From Bacteroidales bacterium (GTDB lineage: Bacteria > Bacteroidota > Bacteroidia > Bacteroidales > VadinHA17): 64,000 nt of DNA. Shown here piece after piece: positions 35,889-44,454 of the stretch. Made by a program: the position numbers and the translations under genes. Location of the stretch: contig JAGNKY010000003.1 in the NCBI GenBank assembly GCA_017999895.1, positions 62,001 through 126,000 of the forward strand. The letters are read 5' to 3'. Positions within the stretch are counted from its first letter, which is position 1, and each line of letters begins with the position of its first letter. A model generated the notes under the pieces. It saw nothing but the letters and a program-made list of their open reading frames with translations, ran no database searches and was not told where the DNA came from.

Positions 35889-38411
35889 ATGAAATTGCAA
35901 AGATTATCGTTATTCTTTTTCTTATTTGTGGTTTTTTATTTTTCGAGTCGTGCTCAGGAATTTGTATTGACTTCGAATGGATATTTTGAAAATAAGGGAG
36001 TCAATGTAATGGCCTATGACGATATTTATCCGGAAGGTCATCAGGGAGGGGTATCTCTCATCATGCATGGCAAACGTTTAGCAACCAATGGAGATATCCG
36101 TCTAGAGTCGACACCGGGGCAGTGGCAACCTGTTCCCAGGCAAAGAGAACGGGAAGTGGATCAAAAAGCCAATATAATTAGGGTCCATTTAAGTTATCCC
36201 GATTCTGCGAGACATCTGACCGATTTTAATCCTATGATTTATCCTGATTTGGTATTTAATTACACTGTTACGGTAAAAGGAGAAGGTCCATCAATCGTTA
36301 TAACTGTCGATTTGGATCGTCCGATACCTGAGAAGTTCATTGGGAAAGTCGGCTTTAATTTTGAACTTTTTCCTGGTGCACTTTTCGGAAAGCCCTGGAT
36401 AATGGACAATCAGTCAGGAATATTCCCGAGACAACCTAACGGTCCCACTCGTTATGAACCATCTAATTTTTCTTCTGTGGGCAATTTTAACCCTGCGGGG
36501 AAAGCTTCTATGAGGCAGTTGGCAGGCGATGGAGGATATAGTCCTATCATTGCGGATGATATTGTTTCCGAACCCTATGCTGCAGGGAAACGCCTGGTTG
36601 TTTGTCCCGATGATCCTTACAGCAAATTCACGATTGAATCAAAAGGGAGTGAACTGAAGCTATATGACGGACGCATGAACCATAACAACGGCTGGTTTGT
36701 GGTCAGGAGTGAGATTCCGGCAGGGAAAACCACGGCAGCCATCCGGTGGGTGATCACGCCAAATGTTGTCGATGATTGGATGTACACTCCGGTAGTGCAA
36801 GTCTCGCAAGTGGGTTATCACCCTGCTCAACCGAAGACAGCCATTATCGAGCTGGATAAAATGGATACAAAGAGAGAGCGTCTGATACTCTATCGCATTA
36901 CGACGGAGGGAGAAAAGAAAGTTTTTTCCGGTGAAGGAACGGAATGGGGAGAGTTTCTGCGATATCATTATCTGAAGTTCGATTTTTCGCAAGTAAGGGA
37001 AGAAGGACTTTACCGCATTCGTTATGGAGAATCGTCTTCTTCTATTTTTCGTATAGCAAAAGATGTATATGAACGTGGAGTCTGGCAACCAGTGCTGGAA
37101 TATTTTTTGCCTGTACAAATGTGCCACATGCGAGTAAATGAAAAATATAGAGTTTGGCATGATTGCTGTCATATGGATGATGCGCGTATGGCGCCGGTTG
37201 ATTTCAATCATATTGATGGTTATGTTCAAGGACATTCAACGTTAACAAAGTATAATTCCGGTGATGTGGTTCCTGGTTTGAATATTGGCGGATGGCATGA
37301 TGCTGGAGATTTTGATCTTCGCGTAGAATCGCAGGCTGGTGAAGCATATATTTTATCACTTGCTTATGAAGCATTTAAGGTAGATTATGATGTTACTTCA
37401 ATAGATCAGCATAAAAGAATTACGGAAATTCATCAACCAGATGGAAAACCTGATTTTCTTCAGCAGGTTGAGAATGGTGTTCTTTCTGTAGTTGGAGCTT
37501 ATAGAACTTTGGGTCGTCTTTATCGCGGTATTATTTGCAATAATTTGCGCCAATATGTGATGTTAGGGGATGCAGCAGATATGACCGATAAAATTATCGG
37601 GAACAAAGATGATCGCTGGGTATTTACGGAAAACAACGCTTCACGTGAGCTCACCACTGCGGCCGAGTTAGCTGCGTCATCCCGGGTATTAAAAGGATTC
37701 AACGATACATTGAGTTTGCAAGCACTCGACTGTGCGAGGGAGTTGTATGAAATAACGGAAGTAAATCAACGTTCCCGTTCTGCCAAAATCCAGGCAGCTA
37801 CGGAATTGTATTTGACGACAGGAGAAGAAAAATATAAAAACTATCTTCTTTCTGAAAAAGATTTTATTGTCAACAATATAGAAAATGTTGGTTGGTTTAT
37901 AGCAAGGGCAGAAAAGCAGATAAATCAGCCAGATTTTTCGAAGGTTATTCGGCAAGCACTGGTTGAATTTCATACTCAAATAGACAAACAATCGGCGGAA
38001 ACTCCTTATGGAATACCTTATCGTCCTTATATTTGGGGAGCTGGATGGGATATTCAGTCATTAGGTTTCCGTCTTTATTTTCTTCATACTGCTTATCCTG
38101 ATATTTTTGGCAAGGAATATATTTATGATGCCTTGAATTTTGTATTGGGTTGTCATCCAGGGGAGAATACTTCTTCTTTTGCTTCCGGCGTTGGAACGCG
38201 GTCTACAACGGTAGCCTATGGATTTAATCGAGCTGACTGGACTTATATTCCCGGCGGTGTTGTTTCAGGAACAGCCTTGATACGTCCCGATTTTCCTGAA
38301 TTACTTCGATTTCCATTTCTGTGGCAACAGGTGGAATATGTAATGGGAGGTGGTTCTTCTCATTATATGTTTTTAGTGTTGGCTGCCCAACAATTGCTTA
38401 ATCAAAAATAA
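35889..38411 (+). CDS. Secreted family 9 glycoside hydrolase (endoglucanase type)
   Basis: 840 residues with a signal peptide ending in SRAQ. An N-terminal beta domain (to ~300) is followed by the cellulase N-terminal Ig-like domain (VVQVSQVGYHPAQPKTAIIEL) and the GH9 (alpha/alpha)6 barrel. GGWHDAGDFD carries the catalytic aspartates D471 and D474. The C-terminal GCHPGENTSSFASGVGTRS is the GH9 histidine region, and E816 in QQVEYV is the likely general acid. It hydrolyses beta-1,4-glucans or xyloglucan in the periplasm or outside. The next gene, an epimerase, is broken. Confidence 0.88.
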   Translation: MKLQRLSLFFFLFVVFYFSSRAQEFVLTSNGYFENKGVNVMAYDDIYPEGHQGGVSLIMHGKRLATNGDIRLESTPGQWQPVPRQREREVDQKANIIRVHLSYPDSARHLTDFNPMIYPDLVFNYTVTVKGEGPSIVITVDLDRPIPEKFIGKVGFNFELFPGALFGKPWIMDNQSGIFPRQPNGPTRYEPSNFSSVGNFNPAGKASMRQLAGDGGYSPIIADDIVSEPYAAGKRLVVCPDDPYSKFTIESKGSELKLYDGRMNHNNGWFVVRSEIPAGKTTAAIRWVITPNVVDDWMYTPVVQVSQVGYHPAQPKTAIIELDKMDTKRERLILYRITTEGEKKVFSGEGTEWGEFLRYHYLKFDFSQVREEGLYRIRYGESSSSIFRIAKDVYERGVWQPVLEYFLPVQMCHMRVNEKYRVWHDCCHMDDARMAPVDFNHIDGYVQGHSTLTKYNSGDVVPGLNIGGWHDAGDFDLRVESQAGEAYILSLAYEAFKVDYDVTSIDQHKRITEIHQPDGKPDFLQQVENGVLSVVGAYRTLGRLYRGIICNNLRQYVMLGDAADMTDKIIGNKDDRWVFTENNASRELTTAAELAASSRVLKGFNDTLSLQALDCARELYEITEVNQRSRSAKIQAATELYLTTGEEKYKNYLLSEKDFIVNNIENVGWFIARAEKQINQPDFSKVIRQALVEFHTQIDKQSAETPYGIPYRPYIWGAGWDIQSLGFRLYFLHTAYPDIFGKEYIYDALNFVLGCHPGENTSSFASGVGTRSTTVAYGFNRADWTYIPGGVVSGTALIRPDFPELLRFPFLWQQVEYVMGGGSSHYMFLVLAAQQLLNQK

Positions 38412-38417
38412 AAAACG

Positions 38418-38666
38418 ATAAAAAAATTATTAATTGTTTTGTTAATTGGTTTCGCTTCATTTCCTTTGGTTATAAAAGCTCAAAATTCTTCTCAGGAAAG
38501 TGTTCCTTTACTGGTCGAAGAAGTTACCAGGGATTTAAAGGAAAATATTCTTCCTTTTTGGGAAAAGAATGCACCTGATCCCAGAGGAGGCTTTTATGGA
38601 ACGATTCTTAATGATGGTACTCCCCAACCGGACTATTTGATGATCATTTTTTACTGTAAACTCTAA
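38418..38666 (+). pseudogene. Truncated AGE-type (cellobiose/mannobiose 2-epimerase-like) gene
   Basis: The frame reads KKLLIVLLIGFASFPLVIKAQ (signal peptide), then VTRDLKENILPFWEKNAPDPRGGFYGTI, the start of N-acylglucosamine 2-epimerase-type barrels, and breaks off at QPDYLMIIFYCKL. The family needs ~390 residues. The natural start position has ATA rather than ATG. It is 6 bp after the GH9 gene, where an epimerase would act on released disaccharide. Both ends look damaged, so it is not expected to work. Confidence 0.7.
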
Positions 38667-38790
38667 TTAAACCTGGTTATCCGCTTCAAAAAGTCCACCT
38701 CGCATGTAACCGGTTGATGTTGTTCAAAGCCCTTATAATTCAAAGTTTGTATAACCATAACAACCCCTTAACCGAAGAACAGAAAGCGTG
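38667..38790. other. Junction sequence before IS5-like copy 2
   Basis: No gene or clear signal. It joins the epimerase fragment to the second IS5-like remnant; short frames here have no recognisable content. Confidence 0.4.
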
Positions 38791-39122
38791 AAATAAAGAG
38801 AAATCAAGAATATGTGCAAGGGTCGAGCACTTGTTGGGATTTGTAGAAAACAGCATGAACGGTTCGTTTATACGCACTATTGGAATTTCAAGGGCTAAAG
38901 CAAAAATCGGAATGATGAACCTGACGTAAAATATTTGTCGCTGTACTCAATTAAGAATAGTAATTTCCAGGGGATAGTTATGCCTGAAAGTGAAAAAATA
39001 ATTTTGTAAATATCTAATAGTTAATTAGATAAAATAGAGGGAGTAAAATTTGGTTTTTAGAAAATCAAATAGTAAATTTATCTTAAACAACAGCACCAAA
39101 AAAGTAGTTTTTCGAGGTGCCC
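38791..39122 (+). mobile_element. IS5-like transposase tail and right end, copy 2
   Basis: It repeats copy 1 over ~330 bp with scattered differences. The transposase frame RVEHLLGFVENSMNGSFIRTIG is kept but stops early after GMMNLT. The right end closes with the same CGAGGTGCCC. A lipoprotein gene begins 42 bp farther on. Confidence 0.75.
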
Positions 39123-39164
39123 TTACGATTGAATAACTAATTCAAAAAATTAAAAATAAAAGCC

Positions 39165-39536
39165 ATGAAAACACTTATTATTAATACTGGATTTTTTATT
39201 TTGCTTCTCCTGATGATGGGAGCAGGATGTAAAAAAGAGAATAGTCAAAATAACCCTTGTGCTGAACCTTATAAGGTAATTGAATCTTTATCTTCACATT
39301 CAGGTTTAATAGGTTTTGATGAGAAAATAGGCAAGTATTTTATTCAAATTCATGTTGAAGGCACAATTGATGAAATTATTACTGCCTATCCCTGCGAATT
39401 AGCTGAAGAATTCAAAAAAATCAATCTTAAAGTAATAGTGTCTGGTGACCTCTTTGAAGGAAAAGATTTACCTGCACCAGTTTTGGGAGGACAAAAAATA
39501 TTTTATATAAATATTAAAAATATCGACATTCTCTAA
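39165..39536 (+). CDS. Small lipoprotein behind IS5-like copy 2
   Basis: 123 residues. The signal peptide MKTLIINTGFFILLLLMMGAGC ends in a lipobox; the mature part has HVEGTIDEIITAYPCELAEEFKKI followed by LKVIVSGDLFEG, a small beta-fold seen in Bacteroidota lipoproteins of unknown function. The 42-nt leader and the opening of the signal peptide match those of the next lipoprotein gene, while the mature parts do not align. Confidence 0.72.
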   Translation: MKTLIINTGFFILLLLMMGAGCKKENSQNNPCAEPYKVIESLSSHSGLIGFDEKIGKYFIQIHVEGTIDEIITAYPCELAEEFKKINLKVIVSGDLFEGKDLPAPVLGGQKIFYINIKNIDIL

Positions 39537-39894
39537 GTCAGAGAGAAAAATGAAAAAAGTTAAATATTTTCAGGGCAAATATTCGGATTCCGACCGTAAG
39601 CGTCGTGAGTTTGGGCCGCCGGCCGAATGAGATATATAAATATAGCATAAAGCAAACAAAAAATACGCAGTTCTTTTGACGGATTATTGAAAGGTTTTTT
39701 CGATTTCTCCTATAAATATGATTTCAGCGAAATTATATTACTGTAAATCTGAAAGGTATGCACTTGAATTTACACTAAAAACTACAATCTGGAACCGGAC
39801 ATTAAATTACCTGTTGCCAGAAGAAGAAAAACAGAAATTTTAAAGGACTTATGTGTTTTCAACATATTATTTAACTCCTAAACTTGAGTAACTA
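39537..39894. other. Stretch without a convincing gene
   Basis: A 26-codon frame begins at about 39550 (MKKVKYFQGKYSDSDRKRRE). The piece GACCGTAAGC recurs near 41543, beyond the IS3 element, so this may be debris of a duplicated unit. Nothing else is recognised. Confidence 0.35.
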
Positions 39895-39985
39895 AAAAAT
39901 ATGAATGTAAAATTTTGTTTTTCGAAAATTAAACAGTATATTTAGTTAAAATAGAAGCACCAAAAAATAGTTTTTCGAGGTGCCC
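39895..39985 (+). mobile_element. IS5-like right end only, copy 3
   Basis: Only the last ~90 bp of the element remain, diverged (TTTTGTTTTTCGAAAATTAA ... GCACC, a run of A, TAGTTTTTCGAGGTGCCC), with the same endpoint as copies 1 and 2. The next 42 bp and the following start codon are identical to the region after copy 2. Confidence 0.7.
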
Positions 39986-40027
39986 TTACGATTGAATAAC
40001 TAATTCAAAAAATTAAAAATAAAAGCC

Positions 40028-40381
40028 ATGAAAATGCCAATCATTAAAACTGGATTTTTCATTTTGATTATATTAATAATGGGAACTGGATGTGAGGATG
40101 ATAAACGTGATCCTCTATGTTATAAAGGAAAGGTTATAAGCCTCAATTATGGAGACGGATGCTATAATATTATAGAGATTACAGAGACTCCTACTAATTA
40201 TGATGAGGAGTTATCAACAGGTACAACATTAACTTTCAATCCGGAATCATATAGGGGAAAAATAAATATTGGAGATGTTGTATACTTTAAGATTATTCAG
40301 TATGAAGATTGGGTAGGACCAGCCTATGCTAATTGTTTATGGCCAAAATATACAGCCCGGTTAGAGTTTTGTAAAAAATAA
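40028..40381 (+). CDS. Small lipoprotein behind IS5-like copy 3
   Basis: 117 residues. Signal peptide MKMPIIKTGFFILIILIMGTGC with lipobox, close to that of the 39165 gene (TGFFIL, MG.GC). The mature part is different: CYKGKVISLNYGDGCYNIIEIT, then INIGDVVYFKIIQYEDW and four cysteines, an OB-like small domain of unknown function. Same leader, different cargo. Confidence 0.72.
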   Translation: MKMPIIKTGFFILIILIMGTGCEDDKRDPLCYKGKVISLNYGDGCYNIIEITETPTNYDEELSTGTTLTFNPESYRGKINIGDVVYFKIIQYEDWVGPAYANCLWPKYTARLEFCKK

Positions 40382-40392
40382 ATTCTTAGTAT

Positions 40393-40489
40393 ATGAAAAG
40401 ATTTTTGACTACAATTCTTATCGTTTGTATCTTTTCTTTAGCATTTCCCCAATCCTTTTATAAATATAAAGGTGTCTTAGCCCCCAAAT
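40393..40489 (+). pseudogene. Secreted-protein start interrupted by the IS3 element
   Basis: MKRFLTTILIVCIFSLAFPQ and then SFYKYKG is a good signal peptide ending in FPQ. The frame runs into the IS3 left end and stops a few codons inside. No continuation is visible beyond the right end at 41521. Confidence 0.6.
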
Positions 40490-41521
40490 AGCTGGACATA
40501 ATTTGAAAAACAAATTAGGTTTAATTAAATTTGGGAATCATGACACTACAAAGAAGAAAATTTACACCTGAGGATCGCTTGTCAATACTTCAGGAAGGAG
40601 AACGTGAAGGTCATACAAAGACTTTGCGAAAGTATCAGATAGCACCATCCCTGTGCCCGATGGAAGAAGAAGTATCTACAGGAAGGGATTAATGGTCTGA
40701 AAGACAAAAATAAACGGATTAATCCAGATATCCGTGCACTTGAACTGGAAAATGAACTCTTGCTTGGTAAGGTTATCAGGACTCACGGCAAACGTGAATG
40801 GGTAAAGCTAAGGAAGATTACTGCTAACAGGCCCATGGAATATATCTGCCGGGACATAAAGTACATCTGGGTAAAAGGCGAACGCAGAAATTATTACATG
40901 CTTTCCCTGATGGATATATACTCCCGCCGAATACTTTATCATAAGTTCCAGGGAAGCATTAGAAAAATCGACCTGATAAAACTTATTGCCCGGATAGACC
41001 TTCTTCATGGGCTAAAAGGTGTTACTGTCAGAAACGATAACGGATCACAGTTTATCGCCAATAAAGTCAGACATTATCTTCGTACTCTTAATGCCAAACA
41101 GGAGTTCACTCATATCGTAACTCCCGTGAAAAACTCGTACATTGAAGCCTTCAATAGCATCCTCGAAAGAGAAGTGATCCAAAGGTTTGAATTCGAAAGC
41201 TATTACGAGGCAAAATTAACACTTATGCTTATGTAAATTTCTACAATAATAAGCGTCAGCATGGAAGCCTGAAAAGAAAAACTCCGATGAGGGTGTGGAA
41301 TGAATATTATCAGTCATTGTCAACCGATAAGCCCCAGACAGCGGTAGTGTCGGAGGAGTTGTCAAGAGTGTCGGGTTGTGCGGACACTGGTCTTGCTCTT
41401 GACAAATCCGAAGATACGGCTAACTTTGCTAATAGGTTGATGAATGAAAATAACAAAAACAGTAAACAAGAAGTTCTATATTCTTTTGAAAAACCTGTCC
41501 AAGTTATAGGGGGTTAGACCA
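40473..41521 (+). mobile_element. Internally deleted IS3-family element
   Basis: The ends TGTCTTAGCCCCC and, in reverse complement, TGGTCTAACCCCC are imperfect inverted repeats; TGGACA lies inside each. OrfA begins MTLQRRKFTPEDRLSILQEG at 40540, shifts frame near 40655, and continues as KYLQEGINGLKDKNKRI ... LELENELLLGKVI. It is then fused directly to the OrfB integrase core (MEYICRDIKYIWVKGERRNYY, VRNDNGSQFIANKVR, IEAFNSILEREV). A second frameshift near 41230 precedes NNKRQHGSLKRKTPMRVWNEY. DDE residues remain, but the protein cannot be made whole. Confidence 0.85.
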
Positions 41522-41590
41522 CATTAGTAGACGGTAGAGATCCAGACCGTAAGCATCGCAAGAAAAAATAAAAAATAATAAAATATTTCT

Positions 41591-41621
41591 TAACTTTGTT
41601 GCATAATTGAGCAATTGTTCA
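41591..41621 (+). promoter_or_regulatory. arsR-type promoter with overlapping operator
   Basis: A -7 box TAACTTTG at 41591-41598 is followed by the palindrome TGAGCAATTGTTCA at 41608-41621 (six of seven pairs match). A related palindrome stands before feoA. The position just after the -7 box fits repression by the ArsR-type protein encoded next. Confidence 0.65.
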
Positions 41622-41635
41622 TCTTTGAATATGAA

Positions 41636-42001
41636 ATGAAAACAAAAAAATCACTTTCTACCGAAAATTCATGCGTGGAAAAAGAAAAAGTCAATAAGGT
41701 GAAGGAAATGATGAAATCCGAAAATTTCTTTCACTATCTGGCTGAAACATTCAAGGCAATGAGCGACCCCACAAGAACAAAAATCATCTATGCCTTATGC
41801 CAGGAAAACGAACTGTGCGTACGCGATATTGCTTCTATCATCGGAACTACAACTTCAGCCGTCTCCCATCAACTGAGAACATTACGCAATATGAAACTGG
41901 TAAAATACAACAGGGTAGGAAAAATAACCTACTACTCCCTCGATGATATTCATATCAACAACCTTTTCGCAGAAGGACTACGCCACGTGGAAGAAAAATA
42001 A
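41636..42001 (+). CDS. ArsR/SmtB-family metalloregulator
   Basis: 121 residues from the ATG at 41636. The winged helix is clear: HYLAETFKAMSDPTRTKIIYALCQENELCVRDIASIIGTTTSAVSHQLRTLRNMKLVKYNRVGKITYYSL. ELCVRDIA has the Cys position of the alpha-3 metal site, and the C-terminal DDIHINNLFAEGLRH histidines fit an alpha-5 site. It precedes feoA by ~45 bp, and similar operators lie before both genes, so it probably represses itself and feoAB in response to a metal such as Fe, Mn or Zn. Confidence 0.88.
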   Translation: MKTKKSLSTENSCVEKEKVNKVKEMMKSENFFHYLAETFKAMSDPTRTKIIYALCQENELCVRDIASIIGTTTSAVSHQLRTLRNMKLVKYNRVGKITYYSLDDIHINNLFAEGLRHVEEK

Positions 42002-42020
42002 TTTTTTTTAATCAATCAAT

Positions 42021-42034
42021 TGAATATATGTTCA
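42021..42034 (+). promoter_or_regulatory. Second ArsR-type operator, before feoA
   Basis: TGAATATATGTTCA, a 14-bp palindrome with one mismatched pair, lies 14 bp before the feoA start. It shares TGA(A/G)(Y)A and TGTTCA with the operator at 41608. Confidence 0.6.
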
Positions 42035-42047
42035 TATATCAACTATA

Positions 42048-42299
42048 ATGAATAATAACGATAAAAAAGAAGAAATGAGATTAACTGACATGAAAGAAGG
42101 CCAGTCAGGAATAATTTTCGAAATAGACGGCGGCAGAACAGCAACAAAAAGAGTTGCCGACCTGGGATTGACACCGGGAACAGAGATAAAGGTCGTTAGA
42201 AAAACTTTATTCTCGGGTCCGGTTCAAATCGAAGCCAACGGCTCGAAGTTGGTGCTGGGCAAAGGACTGGCATCAAAAATAATGGTAACACCAAAATGA
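42048..42299 (+). CDS. feoA: Ferrous iron transport protein A
   Basis: 83 residues with an SH3-like fold: MRLTDMKEGQSGIIFEIDGG, RVADLGLTPGTEIKVVRKTLFSGPVQIEANGSKLVLGKGLA. FeoA binds the cytosolic side of FeoB. Its stop overlaps the feoB start (ATGA). Confidence 0.95.
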   Translation: MNNNDKKEEMRLTDMKEGQSGIIFEIDGGRTATKRVADLGLTPGTEIKVVRKTLFSGPVQIEANGSKLVLGKGLASKIMVTPK

Positions 42300-44227
42300 A
42301 CGAAGAAAAAAAGATTAGCATCGTTCTTGCAGGCCAGGGAAATACCGGAAAATCCACCATATTCAATTACCTTACAGGATTGCATCAACACATTGCAAAC
42401 TGGCCAGGCACAACAATAGAAAAAAGAGAAGGAACACTGTTTTATAACGGTTATATGGTTGACGTGCTCGACCTTCCGGGTATTTATTCTCTCACTACAT
42501 TTTCCGAAGAAGAAGCAATATCACGTGAACATATTATTAATCAACGCCCCGACTTTGTAGTGAATATCGTTGATTCTACTAATCTCGAAAGAAATCTTAT
42601 TTTCACTCTACAACTTCTTGAACTCGAATGTCCGGTTATTCTGGTTTTGAATATGATTGACCTTGCCAAAAAGAAGGGACTCATCATCGACGCCCAAAAG
42701 CTTCAGAATATATTGAATATCCCGGTAATACCGGCAATTGCATTACAAGGCTCGGGATTGACCGATATTATTGACAAAGCAATAGAACTTAAAGGAACAA
42801 GACCGGATTACAATACACCAATTTACGGAAAGGAAATCGAAAATCGCATTAGTCAAATTTCAGAATCAATAAAGGATATTGACTTGCCTTATCCAAAAAG
42901 ATGGGTGGCAATCAAACTTCTTGAAAAAGATAACGAGATAACAAAAATAGTCAGTCAAAAGAAACCTGAAGTTCTGGAACAGGTGATGCAGCTTTGCAGG
43001 GAACTCGAAGAAATTCACGGACACGATTCTTCTATAGTTATCGCAGATGAAAGATGCCATGTTGCCGCTCAAATAACCAGAGAGGTAACGAAAATCGGCT
43101 CAAGAAAACAAACCACTTCAAGCGACAGGCTCGACGCCGTTACAACAAATAAATTCACTGGCTATCTGATAATGATAATTATTCTGGGCGGGATGTTCCT
43201 CACAGTATTCAAGTTCGGGAACTGGCTCTCGGCACAACTCGATATGCTTTTCAAAGACTGGCAGACTTCATGGTACGAATTTGCAGGAGATTCATCCCTC
43301 TCCTCTCTCCTATGGTCGGCAATAGAAAGCATCCTCGCACTCGTTCAGATAGCACTGCCATATATATTCCCGTTCTATATCCTGTTGTATATCCTGGAAG
43401 ACTGGGGTTATATAGCGCGCATCTCTTTCCTGATGGACAGCCTGATGCATAAGATGGGCATTCATGGAAAAGCATGTATTCCGTTCATTCTGGGATTCGG
43501 CTGCAATGTTCCCGGATGCCTTTCCTGCCGTATCATGGAATCGAAGCGCGAAAGATTCATTACTGCCGTGCTGGTAACGCTTATACCATGTTCGGCAGTA
43601 TCTGTAATAATTTTCGGACTTGTCGGAAAATATGTCGGCATCTTGTGGGCATTTGGATTATATCTTCTGGCTTTGATCATCATATTTATTACAGGAAAAA
43701 TATCTTCAAAACTTTTGATTGGGGAACCGGTCGAACTGATTATGCCGATGCCGGATTATAAAACGCCCCATTTTAAAACAATAATTCTTCAGACATGGTT
43801 CTCATTGAAGGAATTTATTTTCATAGCAGCCCCGCTGGTAATAATTTCCGGAGTTGTCATCCAGGCAATCAATCTTGCAGGATGGATGCCGTATATAGCC
43901 TCTTTCCTGAGTCCGATTACCGTTCAGTGGCTCGGACTGCCTTCAATTACAGGTATCCTCCTTATTTTCGGAGTTCTGAGAAAAGAGTTGATACTTGTCA
44001 TGCTGGCGGCATTTATGGGAACAGCCAACTTCGCCGATATTTTGTCTGCCCAGCAAATGATTACTCTATCTGTCGTGAGCATGTTTTATATACCCTGCGT
44101 TGCAACAATATCCGTTCTGTGGAAAGAATTCGGATGGAAAAAAGCATTGGCTATCTGTATTCTCGAAATTTTATTTGCTATCCTTCTGGGAGGTATTGTT
44201 AATAGGTTACTGGATATTGTTTTTTAA
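42296..44227 (+). CDS. feoB: Ferrous iron transporter B
   Basis: 643 residues. The N-terminal G domain has G1 GQGNTGKST (canonical members usually have GNPNSGKTT), G2 region NWPGTTIEKREG, G3 DLPGIYSL and G4 NMID. The membrane part carries the Gate motifs, including GFGCNVPGCLSCRIMESKRERFITAVLVTLIPCSA and a second ISGVVIQAINL / LRKELILVMLAAF repeat. It moves Fe2+ (or Mn2+) across the inner membrane. It is co-transcribed with feoA behind an ArsR-type regulator rather than Fur. Confidence 0.96.
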   Translation: MNEEKKISIVLAGQGNTGKSTIFNYLTGLHQHIANWPGTTIEKREGTLFYNGYMVDVLDLPGIYSLTTFSEEEAISREHIINQRPDFVVNIVDSTNLERNLIFTLQLLELECPVILVLNMIDLAKKKGLIIDAQKLQNILNIPVIPAIALQGSGLTDIIDKAIELKGTRPDYNTPIYGKEIENRISQISESIKDIDLPYPKRWVAIKLLEKDNEITKIVSQKKPEVLEQVMQLCRELEEIHGHDSSIVIADERCHVAAQITREVTKIGSRKQTTSSDRLDAVTTNKFTGYLIMIIILGGMFLTVFKFGNWLSAQLDMLFKDWQTSWYEFAGDSSLSSLLWSAIESILALVQIALPYIFPFYILLYILEDWGYIARISFLMDSLMHKMGIHGKACIPFILGFGCNVPGCLSCRIMESKRERFITAVLVTLIPCSAVSVIIFGLVGKYVGILWAFGLYLLALIIIFITGKISSKLLIGEPVELIMPMPDYKTPHFKTIILQTWFSLKEFIFIAAPLVIISGVVIQAINLAGWMPYIASFLSPITVQWLGLPSITGILLIFGVLRKELILVMLAAFMGTANFADILSAQQMITLSVVSMFYIPCVATISVLWKEFGWKKALAICILEILFAILLGGIVNRLLDIVF

Positions 44228-44454
44228 CAAAAGACATATAACATTAAAAATCAACAATTTTTTATGTTACCCTTTATTTTTTATTTCAGTCGGTCAGTAA
44301 TATAAAACTCTAATGAACATATACTCTCTATTTTTGTATTACATAAATGAACTAAATTTCATAAGTTTTTAAATTTGAAAATATGAAAAGTTTATTTCAT
44401 TATATATGATTCATACATAATATCTTATGAAACAATTTTAAACTATGAACAGTT
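44228..44454. other. Intergenic stretch with a solitary IS4-like end
   Basis: CAGTCGGTCAGTAAT at about 44287-44301 resembles the right terminal repeat of the 35.3-35.9 kb IS4-like element (TAGTCGGACAGTAAT). No transposase sequence is present. The rest is AT-rich promoter region for the Mrp gene. Confidence 0.4.

Noticed and set aside
43270-44202. Plus-strand frames of 60-135 codons inside feoB
   Set aside because: They overlap the conserved membrane domain of FeoB in another frame and have no start signals.
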